NCBI GenBank assembly: GCA_910584265.1
Contig: CAJTZE010000014.1
Location: 1 to 63,155 of the forward strand
Source of the DNA: an uncultured Dorea sp.
GTDB taxonomy: Bacteria; Bacillota; Clostridia; Lachnospirales; Lachnospiraceae
Reading direction: 5' to 3'
DNA: 63,155 nt
Of the stretch, positions 16,732 through 26,765 are shown one piece after another. A program made the translations under genes and the position numbers. Every line of letters starts with the position of its first letter. Positions within the stretch are counted from its first letter, which is position 1. The notes below the pieces were generated by a model. The model did not search any database and was not told where the DNA came from. It was given only the letters and a program-made list of their open reading frames with translations.

Positions 16732-16940
16732 TACACCTTTTCTCTTTTGAACTTCCGAATTGTTATATACATGGTAGCACAAGCGGCATTACATTGCAAG
16801 CAGGCAAATATTATTTACAGGATTCTCCCTCAAAGTTTATTGCAGGCTTCCGCTCTTGCATTATTTATCATTTCATGCTTAAATGGTATAAATGCGTTAC
16901 ACAGCTTTATGCCTGCATACGGAAAAGAGAGAATAAAACT

Positions 16941-17798
16941 ATGGAAAAATTGAGAGAAACCATCCATAACGCCAAACTTACCAAGACCCAGCAGACCATA
17001 GCGGATTTTGTCTTAGACCATTCTGCCGATGCCTGCTTTATGACCTCTACGGAAATCGCGGACAGGCTGGAGGTCAGCGAATCCTCCGTCATACGGTTTG
17101 CGCGCTCTCTGGGATACACAGGATTTATGGATTTTCAGAAGAACCTCCGCAAAGAGTATCAGGATCAAGTACACCACATTTCCAGCGCGATCACTGTACC
17201 GTCCCAGCGTATGGCCGCGATAACCAGGATCGGCATCAGCGGCGACTATTTAAAACAGCATTTTCAGAATATCATCAGCAATATCGAAGAAATGTTTTCC
17301 AATAACAGCCTTCACACCTTTGAGGATGCGGCAGACATCATTGTAAATAGCAGGCAGAAGTATGTTACCGCAACCAGAGGCGATACTGCACTGGCAGATT
17401 ATGCCTCCCTTTATCTAACGCACATGGTACCTAATGTTATCAATACCAGCTCCGCCTGCATGACGCCGGTGGACCAGCTTATCAGTATCGGAGAGGAAGA
17501 CTGCCTGCTGATCTTTGGTTTTCCAAGATATTCTTCTTTGGATCATACGACAGTCCGAATGGCAAAGGATGCCGGGGCACAGATTATCGTCGTAACTGAC
17601 AAGCCCAGCTCCCTGCTGGCACAATACGCTTCCGTGCTGATTACCGTACCCGTGGATTCCAATAACTTCAACAACTCGCTGGTTGCCGCACAATTTACCA
17701 CCGAATGCCTGTTAGAGGCTGTCAGCCACAGAGTTCAGGGAATTGAAAAGAGACTCAAAAAAATCGATGAATATCTGGATGAACTGGGAACCTATTAG
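16941..17798 (+). CDS. MurR/RpiR-family transcriptional regulator
   Basis: 285 residues. N-terminal HTH_6 domain (about 1-77, MTSTEIADRLEVSESSVIRF) and a C-terminal SIS sugar-phosphate-binding domain (about 125-255). These regulators sense phosphosugars. The ATG at 16941 gives the normal MEKLRETIH-like start; the ribosome site (GAGAG) is weak. It is divergent from the GntR-clpC operon and followed by its own terminator; no obvious sugar target gene is adjacent. Confidence 0.88.
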   Translation: MEKLRETIHNAKLTKTQQTIADFVLDHSADACFMTSTEIADRLEVSESSVIRFARSLGYTGFMDFQKNLRKEYQDQVHHISSAITVPSQRMAAITRIGISGDYLKQHFQNIISNIEEMFSNNSLHTFEDAADIIVNSRQKYVTATRGDTALADYASLYLTHMVPNVINTSSACMTPVDQLISIGEEDCLLIFGFPRYSSLDHTTVRMAKDAGAQIIVVTDKPSSLLAQYASVLITVPVDSNNFNNSLVAAQFTTECLLEAVSHRVQGIEKRLKKIDEYLDELGTY

Positions 17799-17862
17799 AG
17801 AATGCATATGCGATAATGCCCATAGGCAAAAGATACAAATAGCCCATAGCGGACAAAATAAC

Positions 17863-17904
17863 AAACCCCTTGGAGCAGTGCAGATACTTCAAGGGGTTTT
17901 TTCT
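17863..17904 (+). terminator. Terminator of the RpiR gene
   Basis: AAACCCCTTG (17863-17872) pairs with CAAGGGGTTT (17890-17899), followed by a run of T. A clear intrinsic terminator. Confidence 0.85.
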
Positions 17905-17972
17905 CGTTGCGGTGCGGTTCTCCGTCTGGGCTAGTTACCGGCTTTTCATTGCTGTCTAAACACTTGATAATT

Positions 17973-19915
17973 TTATCGGATCTGTGATAATATATTCGGA
18001 TCCTTAATCTTCGTATCCTCTGCAAAGAGAAGTGTTTTTGACATAATCTCTGCCGTCTTCGGATCGTCATCTATAAATGGAAGGAAAAGCCGTCCTCTGT
18101 GCTGAGAATGAACCGGAACCACAAACAGCATGGCATTTCCTGCCTGATGTACCACGCCGCTTCCCAGATGAACCGAATACCGTCCCAGCTTGCCGTCGAT
18201 GATAGCAAAATTACCCTCCAGACGTACATTCTTGATACCGAACAGCTCCATGCTGCATTCAGCAACTGCCCTGCGCATCTCAATAGTTGAATGGCTTGTT
18301 TCCGGATCTACCCCGCCTGCATGGGCGACACTGACCGCCAGATCCACATCCCGCATGACCTCGCTGTACACCACATCCGGAATGTCCTTAATCTTCACTG
18401 GTTTTCCCGTCTTCCTGTCCGAAAATGCTACCCACTCCAATGTCGGCGCCTCAATGTCGCTGGGCGTAAACCAGTCTGCCATCGCATAAATGCAGGCGGC
18501 GATATTTTCTTTGTAGTAGATTTTCTGCAGGCCGTCCTCATAGTCTGCCGCCCAGCGCCGTCCCCGCAGCGCTCCCGCCGTTTTCTTCGGTTGGATCTGA
18601 TTTCCGGAGAAAAGCCTTGATCCGCCCTTTTCCAGCTCTTCGTCTAATTTCAGATACAGTTCCAATATTTCCCAAGATTCAAATACAGTCCCGTCTTCCA
18701 TTGCCCGCCCCATCATCTGCTTTGTCCGGCTGTACTGCTCTTTTAATTTTTGGTTTACGTCCTGATATTTCTTAACTGTATCACTCTTTTTATATTTTGC
18801 TGGAATGGACTTCAAAAGCTTCCCATTCTTCCTGAATTTTAATGTACTCTTTCCGTACTCATCCACGGATATCATCAGCTCCACATCTTCTACCGGACGC
18901 CACTCAAAATATACCGCCAGCTGTTCTGCCAGTTTCCCTTCCATACGCAGCACAAGCCGGGTCACATCGGTAAATCCTGCATTGACACTTAGATTACGCA
19001 GCACAATTTCCACAGCACGGCCCTCGCTGGCACGGCGCTGCGCGCCGAACTGCCTGCTTTCTTTTTTGTATTTCTGAATAAACTGATAGCAGTCCTTAAG
19101 CTCTTCCGGCGGAAGCGGTGTATATTTTGTGGTCACAGACGTCACCTGTTCGTCAGGCCGTTTTCTGGTAATATCGGCTCCTTTAAGAGCCTCCTTCAAA
19201 TCATCTGCCGTCTCCTCCGGCTTAGGCATACATACCTTCAGCAGATGGCTCAGAACTGCTTTCCTTTCATTGTTGGAGGAATAATAGCTGTACCCTCTCT
19301 GCAGCGGATCCTTCCCCAGCGCCGTTAATATCTGTATCATATAATCAATACCGTAGATCGCCCGGATTTGATGAATATGCTCCGAAAACGGCGTAGGCTG
19401 CTCACCTCGTTTCAATTCCACTTGCAGGACTGCCGGAATCATCTCCCGGTACAGCTCATGTGCAAATACCGGCAGCTCCGCCGCCCGCTTCGTATAGGTG
19501 GTATTCTCTCCATTCCAGCGCTTCTCAGAAACAGAAAAGAGATCATTGGAGGTATCCAGCACGGAAACAAATTTGGCGGTCACGCATATGCAAAATGCGC
19601 CTTTAATGTATCCGGCACATACTGTGATACCAGAGCAGAAATCACGGTCCACACCTGCCCTGCATAGGAAAGCACCGGCAGAAGATTCTGGAAGGGCGGT
19701 TTTTTTATTACTCCGCTTCCGAATACCTTTTTATACAATTTTTTATTATACTCGTAAAAGCCTCTCTGCCCGCAGCACTGGCGGTAAATCTCCAACTCCA
19801 GAAGAAGCTCCCTCACCGTCTCCGGTTTAGTGTCCAAATTAAAAGGTACTGGCGGCAGCTCCCTGCTCATTTTCCTGCCCGGTTTTTTCATTCTTACATA
19901 GATAGTAAATGACAT
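17973..19915 (-). pseudogene. Decayed DUF4132/DUF5724-type gene, N-terminus replaced and frameshifted
   Basis: The last 540 or so residues (17973-19570) match, from memory, the C-terminal part of large DUF4132/DUF5724 proteins: FSDRKTGKPVKIKDIP, DLAVSVAHAGGVDPETSHST, VPVHSQHRGRLFLPF and AEDTKIKDP. Full-length relatives are usually much longer. Upstream (19580-19915) another frame starts MSFTIYVRMKKPGRK and RELPPVPF, resembling a separate small protein, then runs into sequence that fits the large protein, including VPDTLKAHFAYA. The frames change near 19575-19600. The simplest reading is a deletion that fused a small upstream gene to the remains of the large one, plus a single-base frameshift. 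A sequencing error could explain the frameshift but not the fusion. Confidence 0.7.
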
Positions 19916-20060
19916 TCTGCCTGCTCCTTAAACTTTATAATCCATCTCTTATTATAAATTGTAGTGTAATTACCTCTGCTCTTCAATCCCTAAAATCCGC
20001 AGGTAATGGCCGGCTCTGTAATTGGATATAATCTTAAACACGCTTTCAAAGAATCTGACA

Positions 20061-20100
20061 AAAAAAGACCGGTACCCCATATATCTTAGGGATAACGGTC
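20061..20100 (-). terminator. Terminator downstream of purD
   Basis: On the minus strand GACCG and CGGTC, extended by CCC/GGG across an internal loop, form a stem followed by a run of seven T. It ends the purEMND transcript. The rest of the gap 19916-20187 shows nothing else. Confidence 0.65.
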
Positions 20101-20187
20101 CTCTCATTTCTCCTTATTCTGATACTTCAGAATATCTTCCAGCCGATCACTTAGCGAAGCGGTGATTCAATCGTCTCTTCCTTAGCT

Positions 20188-21459
20188 TCATGCTTCATCT
20201 ATCGCTTTCCCGATATCATGTCTCATATACTTATTGTCGAACTGCACCCACTCAGCTGCCGCATATGCATTGGCTCTTGCTTCCTTCAGGTCAGCGCCCT
20301 TAGCTGTAATACCCAGCACCCGGCCGCCACTGGTCACAAGCTGGTCTCCTTCAAGCTTTGTGCCTGCATGGAAACAATAGTACCCCTCGTGCTTATCAAA
20401 CTCCTCCAATCCATGGATCGGGACTCCCTTCTCATAAGACACCGGGTAGCCTTCGCTTGCCAGCACCACGCAGACTGCTGCATTATCCTCAAACTGAAGG
20501 TCCACCTGATCCAGCGTTCCGTCTATGCAGGCTTCCACTACTTCGATCAGGTCATTCTTCATTCTTGGAAGCACCACCTGCGCCTCCGGGTCGCCGAATC
20601 TGGCATTGTATTCCAGCACCTTCGGGCCTTCCTCTGTCAGCATCAGGCCGAAGAAAATTACGCCCTTAAATGGTCTTCCCTCCGCCTTCATGGCATCCAC
20701 GGTCGCCTGATAAATATACTTCTCACAGAATTCATCTACTTCTTTCGTATAGAATGGGCTTGGCGAAAATGTCCCCATACCGCCTGTATTCAATCCCGTA
20801 TCTCCGTCCCCTGCGCGCTTATGATCCTGAGCGGAGGTCATGGTCTTGATGGTATCTCCATCCACAAAGGACAGAACCGATACTTCCCGTCCGGTTATAA
20901 ATTCTTCAATGACCATCTCATTTCCGGCAGATCCGAACTTCTTATCCAGCATAATCGTTTTTACGCCTTCTCTGGCCTCTTCCAGATTATTACAGATTAA
21001 TACGCCTTTTCCCAGCGCCAAGCCGTCCGCCTTAAGCACGATCGGGAATTTTGCAGTCTCCAGATAATGAAGCGCCTTCTCTGGGTCTGTAAAGTTCTCA
21101 TATGCCGCTGTTGGAATGTTATATTTCTTCATCAGATCCTTGGAAAATGCCTTGGAGCCTTCCAGGATCGCCGCATTCTTTCTCGGCCCGAATGTCCGGA
21201 CGCCCGCCGCCTCCAACTCATCCACCAGACCGCCTACCAATGGGTCATCCATTCCTACGATAACAAGATCAATCTCTTTCTCCTTTGCAAAAGCTGCAAT
21301 CTTATCAAACTCCATCGCCCCTATAGGAACGCACTCTGCAAATTCCGCAATCCCCGCATTTCCCGGTGTACAATACAGCTTATCAGTCTTCTCGCTTTTT
21401 GCCGCACAATAACAGATTGCATGCTCTCTTCCGCCGCTTCCGACTACCAATACATTCAT
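20188..21459 (-). CDS. purD: Phosphoribosylamine-glycine ligase
   Basis: 423 residues, normal length. N-terminal VVGSGGREHAI (about 4-14), the ATP-grasp region with GKGVLICNNLEEA and GREVSVLSFVDGD, the segment AQDHKRAGDGDTGLNTGGMG, and EYNARFGDPE near the metal site. Makes glycinamide ribonucleotide in purine synthesis. Last gene of the purE-M-N-D cluster, 66 bp after purN. Confidence 0.97.
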   Translation of the reverse strand: MNVLVVGSGGREHAICYCAAKSEKTDKLYCTPGNAGIAEFAECVPIGAMEFDKIAAFAKEKEIDLVIVGMDDPLVGGLVDELEAAGVRTFGPRKNAAILEGSKAFSKDLMKKYNIPTAAYENFTDPEKALHYLETAKFPIVLKADGLALGKGVLICNNLEEAREGVKTIMLDKKFGSAGNEMVIEEFITGREVSVLSFVDGDTIKTMTSAQDHKRAGDGDTGLNTGGMGTFSPSPFYTKEVDEFCEKYIYQATVDAMKAEGRPFKGVIFFGLMLTEEGPKVLEYNARFGDPEAQVVLPRMKNDLIEVVEACIDGTLDQVDLQFEDNAAVCVVLASEGYPVSYEKGVPIHGLEEFDKHEGYYCFHAGTKLEGDQLVTSGGRVLGITAKGADLKEARANAYAAAEWVQFDNKYMRHDIGKAIDEA

Positions 21460-21525
21460 CTAAGATTCCTCCTTCATGCCCAGTCTCTGGTACATCCCTG
21501 CTCCGCTTCTCTATCTCATGACAGC

Positions 21526-22161
21526 TTATCTGTCCTCTTCTGTCACTGCCGCCCTTCCATCTGTCACGCTTACCCTGCCGTGCGCAATCAAATCAACCGC
21601 CTCCGGCAGGATCTTCCATTCTGCCTGCTCCATCACACGCCGCTGCAGAATCTCCGGCGTATCTCCCGGCCGGACCTCAACAGCCTTCTGCAGGATGATC
21701 GGCCCGGTGTCGGTTCCTTCATCCACGAAATGCACCGTAGCGCCAACTACCTTCACACCTCTCTCCAGAGCCGCCTCATGTACCTTCAGGCCATAATACC
21801 CTGTCCCGCAGAAAGAAGGTATCAGCGACGGATGGATATTGATGATCCTATTCCGGTACTTAGCTGTCATGGCCGGCGGAATCACAACCAGAAAGCCGGC
21901 AAGTACGATCAGATCCGGCTGACAGGCATCTACTGCCTCCAGAAATTTTTCATTAAATTCCTCTCTCGTACCAAAGCTCTTCGGAGAAATACACCGCCCG
22001 GGAACCCCGGCCGCCTCTGCCCGCTTAAGAGCATACGCATTCGGGTTATTACTGATCACTCCCACGACCTCAGCATCTTTGATCCTTCCATCCGCAATGG
22101 AATCCAGAATCGCCTGCAGATTGGTTCCTCCGCCGGATACCAGCACCAATACTTTTAGCAT
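21526..22161 (-). CDS. purN: Phosphoribosylglycinamide formyltransferase
   Basis: 211 residues. N-terminal VLVSGGGTNLQAI, catalytic Asn/His/Asp in INIHPSLIP and GATVHFVDEGTDTGP. Transfers a formyl group from 10-formyl-THF to GAR. The start overlaps the purM stop by 7 bp. Confidence 0.97.
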   Translation of the reverse strand: MLKVLVLVSGGGTNLQAILDSIADGRIKDAEVVGVISNNPNAYALKRAEAAGVPGRCISPKSFGTREEFNEKFLEAVDACQPDLIVLAGFLVVIPPAMTAKYRNRIINIHPSLIPSFCGTGYYGLKVHEAALERGVKVVGATVHFVDEGTDTGPIILQKAVEVRPGDTPEILQRRVMEQAEWKILPEAVDLIAHGRVSVTDGRAAVTEEDR

Positions 22162-23180
22162 AATGTTACTCCTTTTTCTCCGGCTTCTATACGTCCGATC
22201 ACATAGGGCTCATCTCCGGCCGCACGCACGGCCTCCATAACCTTATCCACATCTGCCGCATCAACAGCGATTACCATTCCGATACCCATATTAAATGTAT
22301 TGTACATCATTTGCTCTGCAATATTTCCTTTCTCAGCCAAAAGCTTGAATATCGGCGGAACCGGATAGCTGTCCTTCTCTATCACGGCACAGACGCCCTC
22401 TTTCAGCATTCGCGGAACATTTTCATAAAAGCCTCCACCGGTGATATGACTGCAGGCCTTTACCGTCACCCCTGCATTCTTCACGCCTTTCAATGCCTTA
22501 ACATAGATTCTGGTAGGAGTAAGCAGCGTTTCTCCCAGCGTCTTTCCCAGCTCCTCATAATGGGTATCCAGAGATTCCTTCGTCATCTCAAACACCTTGC
22601 GGACCAATGAAAATCCATTGCTGTGTACGCCGGAGGATGCCATGCCGATCAGCACGTCGCCGTCTTTTAAGTCCTCTCCGGTGATCAGCTCTTTCTTCTC
22701 GCACACACCGACTGCAAAACCTGCAAGATCATAGTCATCCTCCGGCATCAGTCCCGGATGCTCTGCGGTCTCGCCGCCGACCAGCGCCGCTTCCGCCTGA
22801 ACGCAGCCCTCTGCCACGCCGCTTACAATGCTTGCAATCTTCTCGGGATAATTTTTTCCGCAGGCAATATAATCCAGAAAAAATAACGGCTCTCCTCCGG
22901 CACAGGCAATATCATTTACACACATAGCCACTGCATCAATACCGATGGTATCATGCTTATCCATAATAAAGGCAAGCTTCACCTTGGTTCCGCAGCCGTC
23001 TGTTCCGGAAAGCAGCACCGGCTCCTCCATCTCCTTGATCTTAGCCAGGGAAAATGCACCGGAAAATCCTCCAAGGCCTCCGAGCACCTCTGCCCGCATG
23101 GTCCTCTTTACATGCTCCTTCATAAGCTCCACTGATCTGTAACCAGCCTCTATATCAACGCCCGCTTTCTTATAATCCAT
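22155..23180 (-). CDS. purM: Phosphoribosylformylglycinamidine cyclo-ligase
   Basis: 341 residues. Begins DYKKAGVDIEAGYRSVE; carries LLSGTDGCGTKVKLA, VGGETAEHPG and SHITGGGFYENVPR, standard AIR synthetase signatures. Catalyses ATP-dependent ring closure to AIR. Follows purE by about 50 bp and is coupled to purN. Confidence 0.97.
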   Translation of the reverse strand: MDYKKAGVDIEAGYRSVELMKEHVKRTMRAEVLGGLGGFSGAFSLAKIKEMEEPVLLSGTDGCGTKVKLAFIMDKHDTIGIDAVAMCVNDIACAGGEPLFFLDYIACGKNYPEKIASIVSGVAEGCVQAEAALVGGETAEHPGLMPEDDYDLAGFAVGVCEKKELITGEDLKDGDVLIGMASSGVHSNGFSLVRKVFEMTKESLDTHYEELGKTLGETLLTPTRIYVKALKGVKNAGVTVKACSHITGGGFYENVPRMLKEGVCAVIEKDSYPVPPIFKLLAEKGNIAEQMMYNTFNMGIGMVIAVDAADVDKVMEAVRAAGDEPYVIGRIEAGEKGVTLC

Positions 23181-23230
23181 ATCCGTCTCCTTCTCAATGA
23201 ATCAAATCCGCTTTCTGTAAATTCTTCCGT

Positions 23231-23743
23231 TTACTTCTGTTCCATATAAGCCTTATGCCCCAGCTCCTTAAGCTTCGCATCCTTACTCTGGACCGTATGT
23301 TTCATTTCCTTCGTATAAGCCTTTAGTCTCTCCAAAATATCCGGCTCGGAAACCGCAAGAATTCTTGCCGCAAGAATTGCGGCATTCATTCCGCCGTCAA
23401 TGGCAACCGTCGCTACCGGAATTCCCGGCGGCATCTGAACGATCGAATAAAGTGCATCCTGTCCGTCCAGATTTTTCCCAGACATAGGCACTCCGATTAC
23501 CGGCATCGGGAAAATAGCCGCACACATTCCCGGCAGGTGGGCCGCCATTCCGGCTCCCGCAATGATTACTTTAAATCCACGCTCCTCCGCGGATCCGGCA
23601 TATTCAAAAAACACATCCGGCTCACGGTGAGCCGATATAATTGTCATGTCATAGTCAATTCCCAGCTTATCCAGCATGTCAGCCGCCTTGCTCATCACCT
23701 TCAGGTCAGAGTCGCTTCCCATTACAATTCCTACTTTTGGCAT
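23231..23743 (-). CDS. purE: N5-carboxyaminoimidazole ribonucleotide mutase
   Basis: 170 residues of class I PurE. GSDSDLKVM, SAHREPD and the GAGMAAHLPG loop are the substrate-binding signatures. ATG 23743 is preferred to the TTG at 23752 because AGAAAGGA lies about 9 bases upstream of it. First gene of purE-M-N-D. purK, purC, purF, purL and purH are not in the window, so this is a partial purine cluster. Confidence 0.96.
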   Translation of the reverse strand: MPKVGIVMGSDSDLKVMSKAADMLDKLGIDYDMTIISAHREPDVFFEYAGSAEERGFKVIIAGAGMAAHLPGMCAAIFPMPVIGVPMSGKNLDGQDALYSIVQMPPGIPVATVAIDGGMNAAILAARILAVSEPDILERLKAYTKEMKHTVQSKDAKLKELGHKAYMEQK

Positions 23744-23778
23744 ATCCTTCAATCCTTTCTTTTGTTTTCTACGCAGTT

Positions 23779-23808
23779 ATCATAGCATAGAGAGCCTCAT
23801 TTATTCAA
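23779..23808 (-). promoter_or_regulatory. Promoter of purE-M-N-D
   Basis: On the minus strand TTGAAT (23803-23808), an 18-bp spacer and TATGAT (23779-23784) with an extended TGC, about 35 bp before the purE start. The leader is too short for a purine riboswitch. Confidence 0.6.
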
Positions 23809-23849
23809 TGCATTTACCCAAGTTACATATTAGATAAATTAATGACCAG

Positions 23850-25922
23850 TTATTTCTCAGGATATTCATCCAGAGGCTCATTCAGGATCTCTGTCCCCGG
23901 CAGTACAAATCTCCCGTTCTCAATCAACAGGGTCTCTCCGCCGTCCTCCTTCAGAACCCGGATGCTCCCCAGCTCTTCATAGGGGATTGTGATGTCCGTA
24001 TGACAATTCATATACGCCTTTGATACATCCTCTTTCCGCTGAATAGATACCGAATTATCCTTGGCAATAATCTCCTTGCCGTTCGGATTATATACCCGGA
24101 TATCCTCGCTCCAGCTATAACAGGTATCTCCTACCGCGAAATGGGGCCCCGTCTTCTCCGCAATCAGGATCGGAAGCTTCTCCTCAATACCAAATCTGCG
24201 GGCCGCCACATAGGCAGTGGTATTTGTCCCTATGGCAAATTCGCCGAGAGGCAGGGATTTATGGTTGTGCAGAATATTATCTGCAATATACTTTCTGCCA
24301 TCCTCCTGCTTCTGGAAATTGCCACAGCGATAATCTTCAATCATCCCATCCTTAAAATCAATCTCCAGATCCAGATACTGCAGGCCTCCAAGATATACCT
24401 TTGTAACATGAAGCTTTCCATTGGTCCCCTCAAGAACCGGCGATGTAAATACCTCTCCCACTGGAATATTCACATCTGCCGTGCAGTTTTCAAATATCGT
24501 CTCCTTCTCTGGATTCTCCAAAGGATGAAGCTTTACTGTCAGGTCTGTCCGGTTTTCGTCCTTTCCGGTTATGCGTACAGCCGTGCCCTCATCCAGCGCA
24601 TCAATCAGCGTCTGCTGCACTCGTCCGTAAACTGCCGAATCCAGCGTATTTATGCGGATCACTTCATCAAAAATCTTCTCATATTCCGACCCGATTTCCG
24701 GAATCGGATAGGACACGATCGTAAAGCTCCGCTCATCGCCCTTAATATATTCGTTCACCATCTGCCCGGATCTGCTGGTAAAGGACAAAAGTATCTCCTC
24801 CTGCTTATCCGTCAGATGCACCGCCTCTTCCTTCACCTGAGGAACAAAAGGCCTCTCACCGAACACTTCCATAACTGCCGGTCCGGCAAACCCGGCCGCC
24901 AGTTCCCTATGCGTCTCGTATGCATGGCGCATCACATCCAGCTTCCGCTCTGCAAACCGTTTATTTAAGAATAGTCCCTGATCATCTCTGTGGTCATATT
25001 CGTACTGAGGATTCGGATTTCCGCCAAAGTACCCGGTCCGGCCCTGCCTGTGTTTTGTGAGGACACTGGCTCCGGCCCGGTAAATCACAGGCTTCAGCCC
25101 CATCCTTTCAAAATTACGGACAGCCTTTCTGATTACCCGCTCAAATCCCAGCACATACCGGATATTTACCACAGACTTCTTCGATAAATCCTTCCCTGTA
25201 TTTACAAACCCGATACGATACCCTTCGGTATACACATCAGCCATCCTCTGTATCACGGCTTCGTCAAGCTCCTTAAGGTGCTCCGCCGTACGGAGTTCAT
25301 TATCACTGATGTACTCCCCGAACCGGTACAAATACCGCAGACTATTTAAATCTGCAGTCCTGATGATCTCCGCCGCAAAATCCTTCTCCGGGTCAATCTG
25401 CTCCAGAACCCTGTCTGCTGCAAATACATCGCAGTAATCGCTCGCATACCAGTAAATAATATCCTTTAATTCCCTGATAACCCCGGAATTATCTTCCTCG
25501 TCCGCGCCGTCATGAGATTCAAGACAGTTATAAACCTCAATAAACAGCTCCATCAATATAGTGAAATATTCCTGCTTTCTTTCAAAGATATAGGGAATCC
25601 CGCCGCGAAGCTCTGTGTACAGGAAGCTTAAACTCTGTCCAAACTCCTTCCCCAGCAGCTTCACTGCATACGCAGGATTCCCATAGCTTGTCTCATAATT
25701 CTCCGGCAGAATATCCTCATACAGCCTCTGATTCCATTCCTTCAGCTGCTCCATGGAAAGCTTCTCATAATCTCCCGATCCGATCTCCTTCTCCAAAGAA
25801 AGAAGCATCAGCAGGAATTCCGAAACCTCCCGAAAATATGTGCGGAAAGGCTCCCTTACAGACTCCTCCTCTGGTATCTGCCTGATCCGCCCTGCCGCCA
25901 GCTTGTATCGTTCCATCATCAT
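23850..25922 (-). CDS. M29-family aminopeptidase with long N-terminal extension
   Basis: 690 residues against about 370-410 for classical M29 enzymes. All five metal-ligand positions can be matched: Glu490 in VGEVF, Glu561 in LGEFAIG, His594 in GPHFAVGD, and His641 and Asp643 in CHTDITIP. The catalytic part is therefore roughly residues 290-690. Residues 1-280 are a predicted mainly helical, acidic extension without motifs I recognise. Likely a cytoplasmic metallo-aminopeptidase. It is 1 bp after the upstream membrane-protein gene and convergent with nothing; the purE promoter follows it. Confidence 0.85.
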   Translation of the reverse strand: MMMERYKLAAGRIRQIPEEESVREPFRTYFREVSEFLLMLLSLEKEIGSGDYEKLSMEQLKEWNQRLYEDILPENYETSYGNPAYAVKLLGKEFGQSLSFLYTELRGGIPYIFERKQEYFTILMELFIEVYNCLESHDGADEEDNSGVIRELKDIIYWYASDYCDVFAADRVLEQIDPEKDFAAEIIRTADLNSLRYLYRFGEYISDNELRTAEHLKELDEAVIQRMADVYTEGYRIGFVNTGKDLSKKSVVNIRYVLGFERVIRKAVRNFERMGLKPVIYRAGASVLTKHRQGRTGYFGGNPNPQYEYDHRDDQGLFLNKRFAERKLDVMRHAYETHRELAAGFAGPAVMEVFGERPFVPQVKEEAVHLTDKQEEILLSFTSRSGQMVNEYIKGDERSFTIVSYPIPEIGSEYEKIFDEVIRINTLDSAVYGRVQQTLIDALDEGTAVRITGKDENRTDLTVKLHPLENPEKETIFENCTADVNIPVGEVFTSPVLEGTNGKLHVTKVYLGGLQYLDLEIDFKDGMIEDYRCGNFQKQEDGRKYIADNILHNHKSLPLGEFAIGTNTTAYVAARRFGIEEKLPILIAEKTGPHFAVGDTCYSWSEDIRVYNPNGKEIIAKDNSVSIQRKEDVSKAYMNCHTDITIPYEELGSIRVLKEDGGETLLIENGRFVLPGTEILNEPLDEYPEK

Positions 25923-25923
25923 G

Positions 25924-26322
25924 TTAGAAAAACCCCCTTATAAATGTTGCAGTAAATATAAGCAGAAGAACTACATTACATATAATTCCGCCCTTACAGG
26001 ACACATAATTTTTCTCCCGTTCCTTATAGCCCTTGATCCCCTGCTCCACTCCCACAGCCGACATGACAAGCACCATAAGTCCTGTAAAGCCTATAAGAAT
26101 ATCAACGTCGCCTCTGCTTATGTACGAAACCAAAAATATCAGCATCATCAAAAATGCCGAGGTAAATGCCAGCCCGCTGGAAACCAGCCCTCTCTTAGAA
26201 TGCTTAAGCTTCACCTGTCCGTGTTTAAAATTGCGGCTCTTTTTCCTCTCCTTCTCACGCCTGTGCCTTTCCTTCTCCTTCGCTCTATCTTCTGCTATTT
26301 CTTTTAGATTTCTTAACCCCAT
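25924..26322 (-). CDS. Small membrane protein, possibly DUF6142 family
   Basis: 132 residues. A very basic, charged N-terminus (about 1-45, rich in Lys/Arg/Glu, ERHRREKERKKSRN) precedes three hydrophobic spans (about 48-68, 73-93, 112-131). I think it is the family called DUF6142, but this is from memory. It overlaps the end of the VanZ gene by 38 bp. Function unknown. Confidence 0.65.
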   Translation of the reverse strand: MGLRNLKEIAEDRAKEKERHRREKERKKSRNFKHGQVKLKHSKRGLVSSGLAFTSAFLMMLIFLVSYISRGDVDILIGFTGLMVLVMSAVGVEQGIKGYKEREKNYVSCKGGIICNVVLLLIFTATFIRGFF

Positions 26323-26764
26323 GTCTTCTCCTTATTGCCGCGCATATCACAAACACGATATAGCCCAGTGCTCCTCCCAGCGTATTCAAAAGCAGGTCAT
26401 CCACGTCAAAACTTCCCACCCTCGTAAGAAGCTGGAATGTCTCTACGCAGAAGCTCAGCGCAAAGCTGTAGAACACAGCCGCCAGAAAACTCCTGTATTT
26501 ACTTGCCATAGGAAGGAAAAATCCAAAAGGAACAAAAATCAGAACATTACCGAACAGATTGGTAAATACTGCATACCAGCCAAGCTGCTCCCTATACTCC
26601 CAGAACCTTTTGATTTCCTTAAACAACACCAGATTATACCGGTATTCCTGCATCTCCCCTCTTCCATACCACTCTGAAAACAGCAGGAAATAGATAATAA
26701 ATCCGATATATAAAACGAATAATATCTTGCCTAAAAAGCGCAGCTTCCTCCCTTTCTTCCCCAT
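26285..26764 (-). CDS. VanZ-family membrane protein
   Basis: 159 residues with four to five membrane spans. The family motifs are visible: NLFGNVLIFVPFGFFLP and the SFDVDDLLLNTLGGALGY segment after an E-T-F-Q-L-L stretch. VanZ proteins are named for teicoplanin resistance but most are of unknown envelope function. The ATG comes 1 base after the stop of the 50-residue gene upstream; with no nearby Shine-Dalgarno, translation is probably coupled. Confidence 0.87.
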   Translation of the reverse strand: MGKKGRKLRFLGKILFVLYIGFIIYFLLFSEWYGRGEMQEYRYNLVLFKEIKRFWEYREQLGWYAVFTNLFGNVLIFVPFGFFLPMASKYRSFLAAVFYSFALSFCVETFQLLTRVGSFDVDDLLLNTLGGALGYIVFVICAAIRRRHGVKKSKRNSRR

Positions 26765-26765
26765 A

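Noticed and set aside
20085..20100. Homing-endonuclease-like sequence TAGGGATAACGG
   Set aside because: Matches only part of the I-SceI site by chance and belongs to the stem of the purD terminator.
21067..22158. Open frame of 363 codons on the + strand
   Set aside because: It is antisense to purD and purN, both unambiguous.
23744..23849. Purine riboswitch upstream of purE
   Set aside because: The leader between promoter and start is only about 30 nt and lacks the conserved three-stem core.
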